A stretch of 64,000 nt of DNA from Tepidicaulis sp002389665 (GTDB lineage Bacteria; Pseudomonadota; Alphaproteobacteria; Parvibaculales; Parvibaculaceae), in assembly GCF_965222285.1 (NCBI RefSeq), contig NZ_OZ244942.1:1674001-1738000 (forward strand), given 5' to 3'. The position numbers and the translations under genes are program-made. Below the pieces are notes generated by a model, which was not told the DNA's origin, did no database searches, and worked only from the letters and a program-made list of their open reading frames with translations. Positions within the stretch are counted from its first letter, which is position 1; each line of letters starts with the position of its first letter. Below, piece by piece: positions 18,264 to 27,674 of this stretch.

Positions 18264-18881
18264 ATGGATTTGAAACTCACCCCAGCAAGCTACGGCCCCG
18301 GTGACGTGGAGGTGCTGCGCGAGGAAACCGTGTGGCGCGAATGGGGCCGTGTGGTGATCTATGAATACCGCCACAAGCGCCATGACGGCAGCTGGTCGGG
18401 CACGGTGAAGCGGGAGATGCACGCGGTGCGCAACACCGCAAGCGTGCTGCCCTGGGACCCGGCGCTCGATGCGGTAGTGCTGACGGAGCAGCTGCGCATG
18501 GTCGGCCTCTTTCAGCGGGCAGAGCGCCCTTGGGTGATCGAATGTATCGCCGGGATGATCGACGAAGGCGAAGACCCCGGCGAGACCGCAAGGCGCGAGG
18601 CGGAAGAGGAAACCGGCGCGCGCATCGGCAAACTCGTCCCCGTTATGAGCGGCTATACCTCCCCCGGCGCCTGGGGCGAGAAGAGCCATCTCTTCGCGGC
18701 CACGGCCAATCTCTCCCAGGTCGGCGGGTTTCACGGCCTTGCCTCGGAAAACGAAGACATCCGGGCGCTGGTCGTTCCTTTCGATGAGGCCTTTGCCGCC
18801 GTGAGCGACGGGCGCATCGAAGACGTCAAAACAGCCCTTCTCCTCCATTGGCTTGCGGCCAACAAGGACAAATTGCTGTGA
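18264..18881 (+). CDS. Nudix hydrolase, ADP-ribose pyrophosphatase-like
   Basis: This 205-residue protein contains a perfect Nudix box GX5EX7REUXEEXGU (GMIDEGEDPGETARREAEEE and the following TGA residues). The conserved segment around YTSPGAWGEKSHLFAA follows, as in the NudF/ADP-ribose pyrophosphatase group. Members split ADP-ribose or sugar nucleotides into AMP plus a phosphate ester. I chose the ATG at 18264, which has AGGCCAGG upstream; an in-frame GTG at 18243 is less likely. The exact substrate cannot be assigned. The next gene, cysteine synthase, starts about 100 bases later on the same strand. Confidence 0.88.
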   Translation: MDLKLTPASYGPGDVEVLREETVWREWGRVVIYEYRHKRHDGSWSGTVKREMHAVRNTASVLPWDPALDAVVLTEQLRMVGLFQRAERPWVIECIAGMIDEGEDPGETARREAEEETGARIGKLVPVMSGYTSPGAWGEKSHLFAATANLSQVGGFHGLASENEDIRALVVPFDEAFAAVSDGRIEDVKTALLLHWLAANKDKLL

Positions 18882-18977
18882 GGCCCGCCCAGCCTTGAAG
18901 CGGGCGGAAACGAGGGTTACTTTCGGGAAAGCAAAATCACGAAGAACCGGCCGCGCCGGCCCTCTAAGGACGATCTC

Positions 18978-19982
18978 ATGAAAATAAAAAACGGATTGAT
19001 CGATTCCATCGGCAATACCCCGCTGATCCGCCTGAAAAAAGCCTCCGAGGAAACCGGATGCGAAATTCTGGGCAAGGCGGAATTTCTGAACCCCGGTCAA
19101 TCGGTCAAGGACAGGGCCGCGCTTTTCATCATCAAGGATGCGATCGCCAAGGGCACCTTGCGCCCGGGCGGCACAATCGTGGAAGGCACCGCGGGCAATA
19201 CCGGCATCGGCTTGGCGCTTGTCGGCAATGCCATGGGCTTTAAGACCGTCATCGTCATTCCCGAGACGCAGTCCCAGGAAAAGAAAGACATGCTGCGCCT
19301 CTGCGGCGCCGAGCTCATCGAAGTTCCGGCGGTGCCATATAAGGACCCCAATAATTACGTGAAGTATTCCGGCCGCCTTGCCGAAGAGCTGGCTGCAAAA
19401 GAACCCAATGGCGCGATCTGGGCAAACCAGTTCGACAATGTCGCCAACCGCCAGGGCCATATCGAAACGACGGGCCCGGAAATATGGGACCAGACGGACG
19501 GCAAGGTGGACGGCTTCATCTGCGCCGTGGGCACCGGCGGCACGCTTGCGGGCATCGGCATGGCACTGAAAGAGCGCAACAAAGACATCGTGATCGGTCT
19601 CGCCGACCCGATGGGCGCCGCGCTCTACAACTATTACGCCCATGGCGAGCTGAAAGCCGAAGGCAGCTCCATTACCGAAGGCATCGGCCAGGGGCGCATC
19701 ACCGCTAATCTGGAAGGCGCGCCCATTGACGAACCGTTCCAGATACCCGATGCCGAAGCCCTGCCCATTGCCTTCGATCTTCTCCAGCATGAGGGCCTTT
19801 GCATGGGCGGCTCGACGGGCATCAACGTCGCCGGCGCCATCCGCCTGGCGAAAAAGATGGGCCCCGGCCACCGGATCGTGACGATCCTTTGCGACTACGG
19901 GAACCGCTATCAAAGCAAGATGTTCAACCCGGCCTTCCTGAAGGAACAGGGCCTGCCGGTGCCGCCATGGATGGACAAATGA
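18978..19982 (+). CDS. cysK: cysteine synthase A (O-acetylserine sulfhydrylase)
   Basis: This 334-residue PLP enzyme begins with IDSIGNTPLIRLKKASEETG. It has the PLP Lys 44 in NPGQSVKDR, the substrate loop EGTAGNTGIGLALV and the phosphate-binding loop AVGTGGTLAGIG. It makes cysteine from O-acetylserine and sulfide in the cytoplasm. Alphaproteobacterial CysK proteins of this length often carry the extra C-terminal segment seen here (GNRYQSKMFNPAFLKEQGLP). It overlaps the sulfurtransferase gene by four bases, so sulfur assimilation and sulfane-sulfur transfer seem co-expressed. Confidence 0.93.
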   Translation: MKIKNGLIDSIGNTPLIRLKKASEETGCEILGKAEFLNPGQSVKDRAALFIIKDAIAKGTLRPGGTIVEGTAGNTGIGLALVGNAMGFKTVIVIPETQSQEKKDMLRLCGAELIEVPAVPYKDPNNYVKYSGRLAEELAAKEPNGAIWANQFDNVANRQGHIETTGPEIWDQTDGKVDGFICAVGTGGTLAGIGMALKERNKDIVIGLADPMGAALYNYYAHGELKAEGSSITEGIGQGRITANLEGAPIDEPFQIPDAEALPIAFDLLQHEGLCMGGSTGINVAGAIRLAKKMGPGHRIVTILCDYGNRYQSKMFNPAFLKEQGLPVPPWMDK

Positions 19983-20842
19983 GCGCCGCCGCCGATACCC
20001 GCACCATCCCCGCGCTCGTGACAACCGAGTGGCTCGCCATTCATTTAAGCGAGCCCGACGTCAAACCGGTCGATGCGTCCTGGTATCTGCCGCAAATGAA
20101 CCGGGACCCGAAAGCCGAGTTCGAGGCGGAACACATTCCCGGCGCCGTCTTCTTCGATATCGACGCGGTGAGCGACGACACAAGCCCCTACCCGCACACG
20201 CTGCCGGCTCCTGAAGATTTTGCAGAGGCGGCGGGCAAGCTCGGCCTTTCCAATGAAGATCACATCATCGTCTATGACACGGCAGGCCTGATGAGCGCGC
20301 CGCGCGTCTGGTGGATGTTCAAAACGATGGGGCACGAGAAAGTTTCCGTGCTGAATGGCGGCTTCAAAAAATGGCAGGCGGAACACCGCCATGTGAAAGC
20401 CGGCTGGCCGGAGAAAAAGGCGAAGCACTTTGCGGCGCGCCTGCGCAAAGAAAACCTGCGCACACTCGATGAAATGCGCGGCCTTCTAGAAAGCGGCAAT
20501 GCGCAAATCCTGGATGCCCGCTCCAAAGGCCGGTTTGAAGGTACAGCGCCTGAGCCGCGCCCCGGCCTTGCCTCCGGCCACATGCCGGGCAGCCTCAACC
20601 TGCCCTTCGACGCGCTGGCAACACCGGAAGGCACGGTAAAACCGAAAAGCGAGCTCAAAGCGCTGTTCAAACACGCAGGGCTTGCGCTCGAAAAGCCGGT
20701 CGTCACCACTTGCGGCTCCGGCGTAACCGCCGCCGCGCTTTATCTCGCGCTCACCCATTTGGGCAAAGACGATCTTGCCCTATATGACGGATCATGGGCG
20801 GAATGGGCGGCGCAGCCGGATGCGCCGATTGAAACAGGCTGA
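19979..20842 (+). CDS. sseA: 3-mercaptopyruvate sulfurtransferase (two rhodanese domains)
   Basis: This 287-residue protein has two rhodanese domains. The first is an inactive-type domain with EHIPGAVFFDIDAVSD, and the second has the active-site loop TTCGSGVTA, whose CGSGVT is typical of mercaptopyruvate sulfurtransferases. It moves sulfane sulfur from 3-mercaptopyruvate to thiols or cyanide. The ATG at 19979 overlaps the cysK stop (ATGA); the longer open frame upstream lies inside cysK and is not used. Persulfide from this enzyme could also feed molybdenum-cofactor sulfuration, but that link is my inference. Confidence 0.92.
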   Translation: MSAAADTRTIPALVTTEWLAIHLSEPDVKPVDASWYLPQMNRDPKAEFEAEHIPGAVFFDIDAVSDDTSPYPHTLPAPEDFAEAAGKLGLSNEDHIIVYDTAGLMSAPRVWWMFKTMGHEKVSVLNGGFKKWQAEHRHVKAGWPEKKAKHFAARLRKENLRTLDEMRGLLESGNAQILDARSKGRFEGTAPEPRPGLASGHMPGSLNLPFDALATPEGTVKPKSELKALFKHAGLALEKPVVTTCGSGVTAAALYLALTHLGKDDLALYDGSWAEWAAQPDAPIETG

Positions 20843-20844
20843 AA

Positions 20845-21375
20845 ATGCCGAAACGCTACCGAACGACGGTGACACATCTGGAAATGCGCGAGAACCCGCA
20901 CGCGCATTGCCCGCCGCCTTTCGGCCATTACGCGCTTTTCCGCACCGTAGAGATGCCCATCCATTTCTACCGCTATCTCTATCATGTGGTGGGCCGTAAC
21001 CATGTCTGGGTGCACCGCAAGAAGATGGACGACGACGCGCTCAGCGCCATCGTCCACTCACCCAATGTAGAAATTTACGTCCTTTATATCGACGGCAATC
21101 CGGCAGGGTTCTTCGAGCTCGATTTCCGGCATCTGCCGCGCGCCGAACTCTCTTTCCTTGGCATCGTGCCGGAATTTATCGGCCGCGGCTTCGGCCGTTT
21201 TTTGCTATGCGAGGCCCTGCATGCCGCCTGGGCCCGCAGCCCGAGCAAAGTGACCATCCAGACCTGTACGCTCGACCATCCCCGCGCCCTGCCGCTTTAT
21301 CAGCGCCACGGTTTCGTGCCTTACGCGCAGGAGGAAGTGGAACTTGAAGATGACGGCGAAGGACCGGGCTTCTAA
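20845..21375 (+). CDS. GNAT-family N-acetyltransferase
   Basis: This 176-residue protein shows the GNAT core: FFELDFRHLPRAELSFLGIV as strand 4 and GRGFGRFLLCEALHAAW as the acetyl-CoA-binding loop with a Q/RxxGxG/A-like pattern. The VTIQTCTLDHPRALPLYQRH segment ends in the usual Tyr and GF motif. The acceptor substrate is unknown. It starts two bases after sseA and probably belongs to the cysK-sseA transcript. Its stop overlaps that of aapP on the other strand by three bases. Confidence 0.85.
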   Translation: MPKRYRTTVTHLEMRENPHAHCPPPFGHYALFRTVEMPIHFYRYLYHVVGRNHVWVHRKKMDDDALSAIVHSPNVEIYVLYIDGNPAGFFELDFRHLPRAELSFLGIVPEFIGRGFGRFLLCEALHAAWARSPSKVTIQTCTLDHPRALPLYQRHGFVPYAQEEVELEDDGEGPGF

Positions 21376-22118
21376 CCGATAATCTGGCTGAGGAAAGCTT
21401 TCGTCCGCTCACTTTGCGGGTTCGTGAAGAAAGTTTCCGGCGGCGCGATTTCGATAATCTCGCCCTCATCCATGAAGATCATCCGGTCCGCGACTTCCCG
21501 CGCAAAACCCATTTCATGCGTGACGCAAAGCATGGTCATGCCGGACCCGGCAAGATCCGTCATTACGTCCAGCACCTCGCGGATCATTTCCGGATCGAGG
21601 GCCGACGTCGGCTCATCGAAGAGCATGATCTTGGGGTTCATGCAGAGCGAGCGGGCGATTGCGACACGCTGCTGCTGGCCGCCGGAAAGCTGGCCGGGAA
21701 ACTTGTCCGCCTGCTCCGGGATGCGCACGCGCTCCAGATACCCCATGGCCGTTTCTTCCGCTTCTGCCTGCGCCATCCCGCGTACATGAATGAGCGCCAG
21801 CGTGCAGTTTTCCAGCACGCTCATATGGGGAAAGAGATTGAAGTCCTGAAAGACCATGCCGACTTCCCGGCGCACCTCGTCGATCCGCTTCAGATTTTCG
21901 GTGAGCTCGATCCCGTCAATGACAATGCGGCCCTGATCATGCGCTTCCAGGCGGTTGATACAGCGGATGAGCGTCGATTTGCCCGAACCAGATGGGCCCG
22001 CGATAACAATGCGCTCGCCTTCCTTCACGTTCAGATTGATGTCGCGCAGAACGTGAAAATCCTCGAACCATTTATGCATGTTCTCGATCTGAATGATCGG
22101 GTCGGCGGATTGCGGCAA
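21372..22118 (-). CDS. aapP: general L-amino acid ABC transporter, ATP-binding protein
   Basis: This 248-residue ATPase has Walker A AGPSGSGKST, signature LSGGQQQRVAIARSL and Walker B MLFDEPTSALDPEM, and belongs to the polar amino-acid uptake (PAAT) group. The start MPQSADPIIQIENMHKWF is typical of GlnQ/AapP proteins. It would power the permease pair encoded just upstream. The order J-Q-M-P on one strand is the aap arrangement of Rhizobium relatives, which is the basis for the symbol. Confidence 0.9.
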   Translation of the reverse strand: MPQSADPIIQIENMHKWFEDFHVLRDINLNVKEGERIVIAGPSGSGKSTLIRCINRLEAHDQGRIVIDGIELTENLKRIDEVRREVGMVFQDFNLFPHMSVLENCTLALIHVRGMAQAEAEETAMGYLERVRIPEQADKFPGQLSGGQQQRVAIARSLCMNPKIMLFDEPTSALDPEMIREVLDVMTDLAGSGMTMLCVTHEMGFAREVADRMIFMDEGEIIEIAPPETFFTNPQSERTKAFLSQIIG

Positions 22119-22138
22119 AACTCTCTCCTCGTTCCGGT

Positions 22139-23263
22139 CTAGCGGCGCTCGCCCTGGCTCAGTTGTTTTTCCATGTAGAGCGAATAACGCGACATGGCGA
22201 AACAGAACATCCAGAAAATGAAGGCGGCAAAGACATAGCCCGTTGCCGCGGTATTAGGGGATGCCCAATTGGCATCGGTAAAATTGGCGCGGATGATCCC
22301 GAGAAAATCGAAAAGCCCGATGATCAGTACCAGCGTCGTATCTTTGAAAAGCCCGATAAACGTGTTGACGATACCGGGAATGACGACACGCAGCGCTTGC
22401 GGCAGCACGATAAGGCCCATCATCTGCCAATAGGAAAGACCGAGCGCTTTAGCCGCTTCATATTGCCCGGCAGGCACGGCTTGCAGACCGCCGCGCACCA
22501 CTTCGGCCATATAGGCGGAGGCAAAAAGCGCAACGCCGATAATCGCCCGCAGCAGCAGATCGAACGTCACTCCCTCCGGCAGAAAGAGCGGCAGCATGAC
22601 GCTTGCCATGAAAAGCACCGTGACGAGCGGCACGCCGCGCCAGAACTCGATAAAGAGGACGGAAAGCGTGCGGATGACCGGCAGCTTCGAGCGCCGGCCA
22701 AGCGCCAGCAAAATACCGAGCGGCAAAGAGGCGAGAATACCGGAAAGCGCAATGACGAGCGTGAGTAGCAACCCGCCCCAATCGGAGGTCTCCACAACCG
22801 AAAGCCCGAACTTGCCCCCGTGAAGAACGCCCCAGGCAAACATGGGAAAAATGAACAGCAGCGTTGCCGCCAGCCAGCCCTTATACGGCATGCGCGGGGT
22901 GAGCACGGCGGCAAGATTGAGGAAGAAGAGCAGTAGAATGAGATTAGGCCGCCATATTTCCTCCGCCGGGTAGCGCCCATAGATGAACTGCCCGAATTTC
23001 GCTTCCACAAAGGCCCAGCACGCCCCCGCGCCCTCTGCCCGGCACAGGCTGCCATCGCTTGCATACCAAACGGCATCGAGCACCGCCCAATTGAAAAACG
23101 GCGGCACGGTCAGCGCGATGATCGCAGCACACACAAGCGTCGTGATCGTATTGCCCGCGCTTGAGAAAAGATTACGGCGCATCCAGCCGATAAAACCCGT
23201 CTGGCGGCTTGGCGCAGGCAGCGCCGGGTGACGGCGGGTTTTGACGTAAGTTTCCATGCTCAT
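22139..23263 (-). CDS. aapM: general L-amino acid ABC transporter, permease M
   Basis: This 374-residue permease has an unusually long N-terminal part with four extra hydrophobic segments, as in AapM, then a HisM-type core. The EAA-like loop reads EAAKALGLSYWQMMGLIVLP. It pairs with AapQ to form the channel. I start it at the ATG at 23263, which overlaps the aapQ stop (ATGA); the longer frame to 23305 lies within aapQ. It lies between aapQ and aapP in the same operon. Confidence 0.9.
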   Translation of the reverse strand: MSMETYVKTRRHPALPAPSRQTGFIGWMRRNLFSSAGNTITTLVCAAIIALTVPPFFNWAVLDAVWYASDGSLCRAEGAGACWAFVEAKFGQFIYGRYPAEEIWRPNLILLLFFLNLAAVLTPRMPYKGWLAATLLFIFPMFAWGVLHGGKFGLSVVETSDWGGLLLTLVIALSGILASLPLGILLALGRRSKLPVIRTLSVLFIEFWRGVPLVTVLFMASVMLPLFLPEGVTFDLLLRAIIGVALFASAYMAEVVRGGLQAVPAGQYEAAKALGLSYWQMMGLIVLPQALRVVIPGIVNTFIGLFKDTTLVLIIGLFDFLGIIRANFTDANWASPNTAATGYVFAAFIFWMFCFAMSRYSLYMEKQLSQGERR

Positions 23264-24474
23264 GCCACCCCCCGCTCTTTCAGCGCAAGGCGCGCATTGT
23301 ACCAATTCATAAAGAGCGACGTGCCAAGGCTGATCAGAAGATAGACCGCCATGGTCATGGCGATGATCTCGACCGCCTGGCCCACCTGGCTAAGCGCGGT
23401 ATTCGCAAAGACGAGCACAAGGTCGGGATAAGCGATCGCGACGGCAAGCGAGGAGTTCTTCGTCAGATTGAGATACTGGCTTGTGAGCGGCGGCACGATC
23501 ACGCGCATGGCTTGGGGCAGAATGATCTTGCGCATGATAAGCCCTGAGGGAAGCCCCAGCGCCTTTGCCGCTTCCACCTGGCCTTTGGGCACCGCCTGCA
23601 CACCAGAGCGCACATTCTCCGCCACGAAGGCGCCGGTATAGATGGACAGCGCCAGCAGCAGCGCAATGAATTCCGGGATCAGCGAGATACCGCCCTGAAA
23701 GCCGAACCCTTCCAGCACCGGCATATCGAGCGAAAGCGGCCAGCCCAACACCAGAAGCAGCAAGAGCGGCGGCAGTACCGCAATGCCAAGCACCTTCCAG
23801 CCTTCAAACGCAAATCTTTTGCGGGCGAAAAAGCCAAGCAGCAGACTGGCGAAAAGCGCCACGCAGAATGGCGCGAAGGTGCCCGCCTCCCACAAAATCC
23901 GCGGTACGAAAAGACCGCGATTGTTGAGAAAGATGCCGCCGCCCGGCGTCAGGCTTTCGGCTTGCGAGGGCAAAAGCTGCAGGACGACGAAATACCAGAA
24001 GAAGAGCTGCAAGAGCAGCGGGATATTGCGCAAAGTTTCGATGAAAAACCCGGCCAGGCGCGCCACCAGCCAATTGGGCGAGAGCCGCGCGATGCCGACG
24101 GAAAAGCCGATCAGCGTCGCAAGCATAATGCCCAGCACGGCAACGAGCAGCGTGTTCAGCACGCCGACGAAAAACGCCCGCAGAAAGTCGGACTGAGCTG
24201 AATAATCGATCAGGCTGAAATTGATCGCAAAGCCTGCCGGATTTTCCAGAAAACCGAACCCGGAAGCGATATTGGCTTTTTGCAGATTAAGGACCGTGTT
24301 CTGCACCAGCTCGAAAATACCGAGCGCGGCAAGCAGAAGCACAGCGGCCTGCATGATCCAGCCGCGAATGCGCGGGTCCTGAAAACCGCGCGCCAGCGCG
24401 TTGTCGTCGGATAGCCCAACAGCGCCAGAAAGCCCAATAACGTTGGAAACCCAAGACTTGATCATCGAGCCCAT
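23260..24474 (-). CDS. aapQ: general L-amino acid ABC transporter, permease Q
   Basis: This 404-residue permease has an N-terminal membrane segment, a large loop and a PAAT core. The core's EAA loop is VEAAKALGLPSGLIMRKIIL, preceded by GAFVAENVRSGVQAV. The long form with an extra middle segment distinguishes AapQ from short HisQ-type proteins. It begins seven bases after the aapJ stop; a second ATG nine bases in has a better Shine-Dalgarno context (GGGATGGG), so the start may be 24465. Confidence 0.9.
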   Translation of the reverse strand: MGSMIKSWVSNVIGLSGAVGLSDDNALARGFQDPRIRGWIMQAAVLLLAALGIFELVQNTVLNLQKANIASGFGFLENPAGFAINFSLIDYSAQSDFLRAFFVGVLNTLLVAVLGIMLATLIGFSVGIARLSPNWLVARLAGFFIETLRNIPLLLQLFFWYFVVLQLLPSQAESLTPGGGIFLNNRGLFVPRILWEAGTFAPFCVALFASLLLGFFARKRFAFEGWKVLGIAVLPPLLLLLVLGWPLSLDMPVLEGFGFQGGISLIPEFIALLLALSIYTGAFVAENVRSGVQAVPKGQVEAAKALGLPSGLIMRKIILPQAMRVIVPPLTSQYLNLTKNSSLAVAIAYPDLVLVFANTALSQVGQAVEIIAMTMAVYLLISLGTSLFMNWYNARLALKERGVA

Positions 24475-24481
24475 CCCGCAC

Positions 24482-25585
24482 TCACCGGACCGGCATGGCG
24501 TACATCAGCCCGCCATTGGTCCAGAGCGCATTCAGGCCCCGGGGAATGCCGAGCGGCGTGTTCTTACCGACATTGCGCTCGAAAATCTCACCGTAATTGC
24601 CGACCTGCGTGATGATCTGAAACGCCCAGTCGCCGCGCAGGCCGAGATTCTGTCCGTAGGAATTTTCAACGCCCAGCAAGCGGCGGATCGAGGGATTGTC
24701 GCTCTTTTTCATTTGCTCGGCATTGGCGCTGTTCACGCCCAGCTCTTCGGCCTCGATCATCGCGTAAAGCGTCCAGCGGACAATGTCGGCCCAGCGGTCA
24801 TCGCCTTGACGCACGGCTGGCCCAAGAGGTTCTTTGGAAATAACTTCCGGCAGGATAATGTGCTCGTCCGGGTTCTTGAGCTTCAGCCGCTCCGCATAAA
24901 GACCGGAGGCATCCGTCGTATAGGCCTCGCAGCGCCCGGCATCGTAAGCGGCAATCACTTCGTCGGTCTTTTCGAAGACCACCATCTCGAACTCGAGCCC
25001 ATGGGTGCGGAAATAATCCGCCGCATTCAGCTCCGTCGTCGTGCCCGTATTGGCGCAGATCGTTGCCTGGTCCAGTTCCAGCACGCTGGAAACCTTGAGG
25101 TCCCGGCGTACCATGAAGCTCTGGCCGTCATAATAAGTGATCCCGGCAAAATCGAGCCCGAGCACCGTGTCCCGTGTCAGCGTCCAAGTGGTGTTACGCG
25201 AGAGGACGTCTATCTCACCAGCCTGCAACGCAGTGAAGCGTTCTTTCGCCGAAAGCGCCCGGTACCGGACCTTCGAGGCGTCACCGAAAATAGCCGCGGC
25301 CATGGCCCGGCAGACATCCACATCGATGCCGCGCCAGTCACCTTCGTCGTCCGGATTAGAAAAACCAGGCAAGCCCTGGCTCACCCCGCATAGAAGCTCG
25401 CCTCTTTCCCGCACCACGCGCAGCGTGCCGCCGCGGGCCGCCTCCGGCGCAAGGTTTTCCTGCTCCGCCTTGCTAAGCTCCTGCGCATCGCGGGCGGGGC
25501 CGGATGGTGCGCCCGGCAAGAACAGATAAACCAACAAGGCACCGAAAACGATGCCGAAGATCAAGGCCGGAGCCTGATTGCGCAT
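24482..25585 (-). CDS. aapJ: general L-amino acid ABC transporter, substrate-binding protein
   Basis: This 367-residue PAAT-type binding protein has the opening GTLRVVRERGELLCGVSQGLPGFS and the middle segment WTLTRDTVLGLDFAGITYYD, both typical of AapJ. The N-terminus (PALIFGIVFGALLVYLFLPG) looks more like an uncleaved membrane anchor than a standard signal peptide, because no clear signal peptidase site follows, and it is followed by a Pro/Ala-rich linker. The protein may therefore be tethered to the inner membrane. It is the first gene of the aap operon, divergent from the cystathionine beta-lyase gene. Confidence 0.9.
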   Translation of the reverse strand: MRNQAPALIFGIVFGALLVYLFLPGAPSGPARDAQELSKAEQENLAPEAARGGTLRVVRERGELLCGVSQGLPGFSNPDDEGDWRGIDVDVCRAMAAAIFGDASKVRYRALSAKERFTALQAGEIDVLSRNTTWTLTRDTVLGLDFAGITYYDGQSFMVRRDLKVSSVLELDQATICANTGTTTELNAADYFRTHGLEFEMVVFEKTDEVIAAYDAGRCEAYTTDASGLYAERLKLKNPDEHIILPEVISKEPLGPAVRQGDDRWADIVRWTLYAMIEAEELGVNSANAEQMKKSDNPSIRRLLGVENSYGQNLGLRGDWAFQIITQVGNYGEIFERNVGKNTPLGIPRGLNALWTNGGLMYAMPVR

Positions 25586-25705
25586 GCCCTACCCCCGCAA
25601 AGCCCGTCTGGCGGCGAAAAGCGCCGCTTCTCTTTCTGCTTACCGATTTGACCGCTATTCTTACACCGAAGCCGCGCAAGATCATAGGCAGGGAGCCGCA
25701 AAGGC

Positions 25706-26869
25706 ATGAAGAAAGGCGAGAAAAGACCCGAAACGCTGCTGGTGACGAGCGGCAGAAAGCCGGATGAGAATCACGGCATCATCAATCCGCCCGTCTATCA
25801 CGCCTCCACCATCCTTCATCCGACGATGAAAGTGCTGAAAGAGGCAAGCCAGCCTTACACCTATGGCCGCCGCCGCACCCCCACCATCGAGGCGCTGCAG
25901 GACGCGATGTGCGAGCTGGAAGGCGGGCATGGCTGCGTCATCACCCCTTCCGGCCTTTCCGCCGTTTCGACAGCGCTGCTTGCAAATCTGAAAGCCGGCG
26001 ATCACTTGCTGGTGACGGATTCGGTTTATGGCCCTTCCCGTACCTTCTGCGAGCAGATGCTTCGCCGCTATGGCGTGGAAGTGGAGTTTTACGATCCGCT
26101 GATCGGCGCGGATATCGCAGCGCTGATGAAGGACAATACCGCCGTGGTTTTTACCGAAACGCCCGGCTCGCAAACATTTGAAGTCCAGGACCTGCCCGCC
26201 ATCGCCGAGGCCGCCCATGCGAAAGGCGCCATCGTCATGCTCGACAATACCTGGGCGACACCGCTCTTCTTCGATGCCTTTGCAAACGGCGCGGACATAA
26301 GCATTCAGGCGGCGACGAAATATATCGTCGGCCATTCCGACGCGATGATGGGCACGATCACCTGCAACGAGCGCAGCTTCAAAGCGACATTGCGCGGCCA
26401 TGGCCATTTGGGCGTGACCGCCGGGCCCGATGATATCTATCTCGCACTTCGCGGCATTCGCACCATGGGCGTGCGTCTGCGCCAGCATATGGAAACGGGG
26501 ATCGCCCTCGCCCGCTGGCTGGAACAGCGCCCGGAAGTAAAAGAGGTCATTCACCCCGCGCTTGAAAATCACCCAGGACACGCCATTTGGAAACGGGACT
26601 TCAAAGGGGCAAGTGGGCTTTTCGCTGCCGTGCTGCATCCGGTGCCGGAAAAGGCGCTCGCCGCTATGCTCGATGGGCTGGAGCTTTTCGGCATGGGCTA
26701 TTCCTGGGGCGGCTATGAAAGCCTAATTGTGCCGGCAGAGCCCCATCGCAGCGCGACGGAATGGAAAGAAGAGGGCCCGCTTTTGCGCATCCATGCCGGG
26801 CTCGAGCATATCGACGATCTGACCGCCGATCTAGACGCCGGTTTCGCGCGCCTGAATAAGGAAAAATAA
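25706..26869 (+). CDS. metC: cystathionine beta-lyase
   Basis: This 387-residue PLP enzyme of the Cys/Met metabolism family has YGRRRTPTIEALQDAMCELE near the N-terminus and the PLP Lys in QAATKYIVGHSD. The N-terminal KPDENHGIINPPVYHASTI fits the alphaproteobacterial MetC group rather than MetB or MetZ. It splits cystathionine into homocysteine, pyruvate and ammonia. A GGGAG lies upstream of the ATG. It is followed one base later by modA, so the two could share a transcript. Confidence 0.88.
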   Translation: MKKGEKRPETLLVTSGRKPDENHGIINPPVYHASTILHPTMKVLKEASQPYTYGRRRTPTIEALQDAMCELEGGHGCVITPSGLSAVSTALLANLKAGDHLLVTDSVYGPSRTFCEQMLRRYGVEVEFYDPLIGADIAALMKDNTAVVFTETPGSQTFEVQDLPAIAEAAHAKGAIVMLDNTWATPLFFDAFANGADISIQAATKYIVGHSDAMMGTITCNERSFKATLRGHGHLGVTAGPDDIYLALRGIRTMGVRLRQHMETGIALARWLEQRPEVKEVIHPALENHPGHAIWKRDFKGASGLFAAVLHPVPEKALAAMLDGLELFGMGYSWGGYESLIVPAEPHRSATEWKEEGPLLRIHAGLEHIDDLTADLDAGFARLNKEK

Positions 26870-26870
26870 T

Positions 26871-27674
26871 ATGATGCGGCGCGGCACATTTCTCTTCGGG
26901 CTTTCTTTCGCGCTCTCTTTGATAATCGGCGCACCGGCAGCAAAGGCCGCCTGCGAGCCCATGACCATCTATGCCGCTGCCAGCACCACGGAAGCGGTGA
27001 GGGAAATCGCCGCGCAATTTGGTATCGAAGAGGCTTGCGCCGTGACGACCGTCTTTGCCGGCTCTTCCACTCTCGCCCGTCAGATCGACCAAGGCGCGCC
27101 CGCGCAGCTTTTTCTCTCGGCAAATGAACGGTGGATGGATTGGCTGGAAGCGCGCGGCCATATCGCCCCGCAAAACCGCACATCGCTTCTCACCAACAAG
27201 CTGGTGCTGATCGTCCCGAAGAACGAGGACCTTGCGCCGCTCTATCTTGGTGATCCGGGCAGTCTTAAAAAGCGCATCGGGGATGGTAAACTTGCGCTCG
27301 CCAATCCCGATGCCGTGCCCGCCGGCATCTATGCCAAGGAAGCCCTGCAAAGCCTCGGCCATTGGGGGGATGTGCACCAGCAAATCGTGACGGCGGATTC
27401 GGTCCGCGTCGCCCTTGCCTGGGTGGAGCGCGGGGAAGCGGCCGCAGCCGCCGTTTACCGCACCGACGCGCTGATCAGCAATAAGGTGAGCGTCGCCGCG
27501 GAATTTCCGGACACCAGTTATTCACCCATCGCCTATCCGCTTGCCATGCTGGGCCGTGCTCCCCATCCCGACACGGAGCGTTTTTTTGCTTATCTGAAAA
27601 GCTATGAGGCAGCGGAAATCTTCGCCAAATACGGGTTTTCCCGCATCGAAGACGTGAAGGAAGCCGTGCGGTGA
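26871..27674 (+). CDS. modA: molybdate ABC transporter, substrate-binding protein
   Basis: This 267-residue exported protein has a signal peptide ending near PAAKA and the ModA features YAAASTTEAVREIAAQF, FAGSSTLARQIDQGAP and DLFLSANERWMDWL-like QLFLSANERWMDWLEA. It also has the hinge segment LANPDAVPAGIYAKEAL. It binds molybdate (or tungstate) in the periplasm and hands it to ModB. It starts one base after metC and overlaps modB by four bases. Molybdate supply would serve the molybdenum hydroxylase encoded at 47320-51024. Confidence 0.92.
   Translation: MMRRGTFLFGLSFALSLIIGAPAAKAACEPMTIYAAASTTEAVREIAAQFGIEEACAVTTVFAGSSTLARQIDQGAPAQLFLSANERWMDWLEARGHIAPQNRTSLLTNKLVLIVPKNEDLAPLYLGDPGSLKKRIGDGKLALANPDAVPAGIYAKEALQSLGHWGDVHQQIVTADSVRVALAWVERGEAAAAAVYRTDALISNKVSVAAEFPDTSYSPIAYPLAMLGRAPHPDTERFFAYLKSYEAAEIFAKYGFSRIEDVKEAVR

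Noticed and set aside
18240..20024. 594-residue minus-strand open frame
   Set aside because: It lies antisense to the Nudix, cysK and sseA genes, which have clear motifs. Its protein is rich in Arg, Ala and His with no recognisable domain, as expected for a GC-rich shadow frame.
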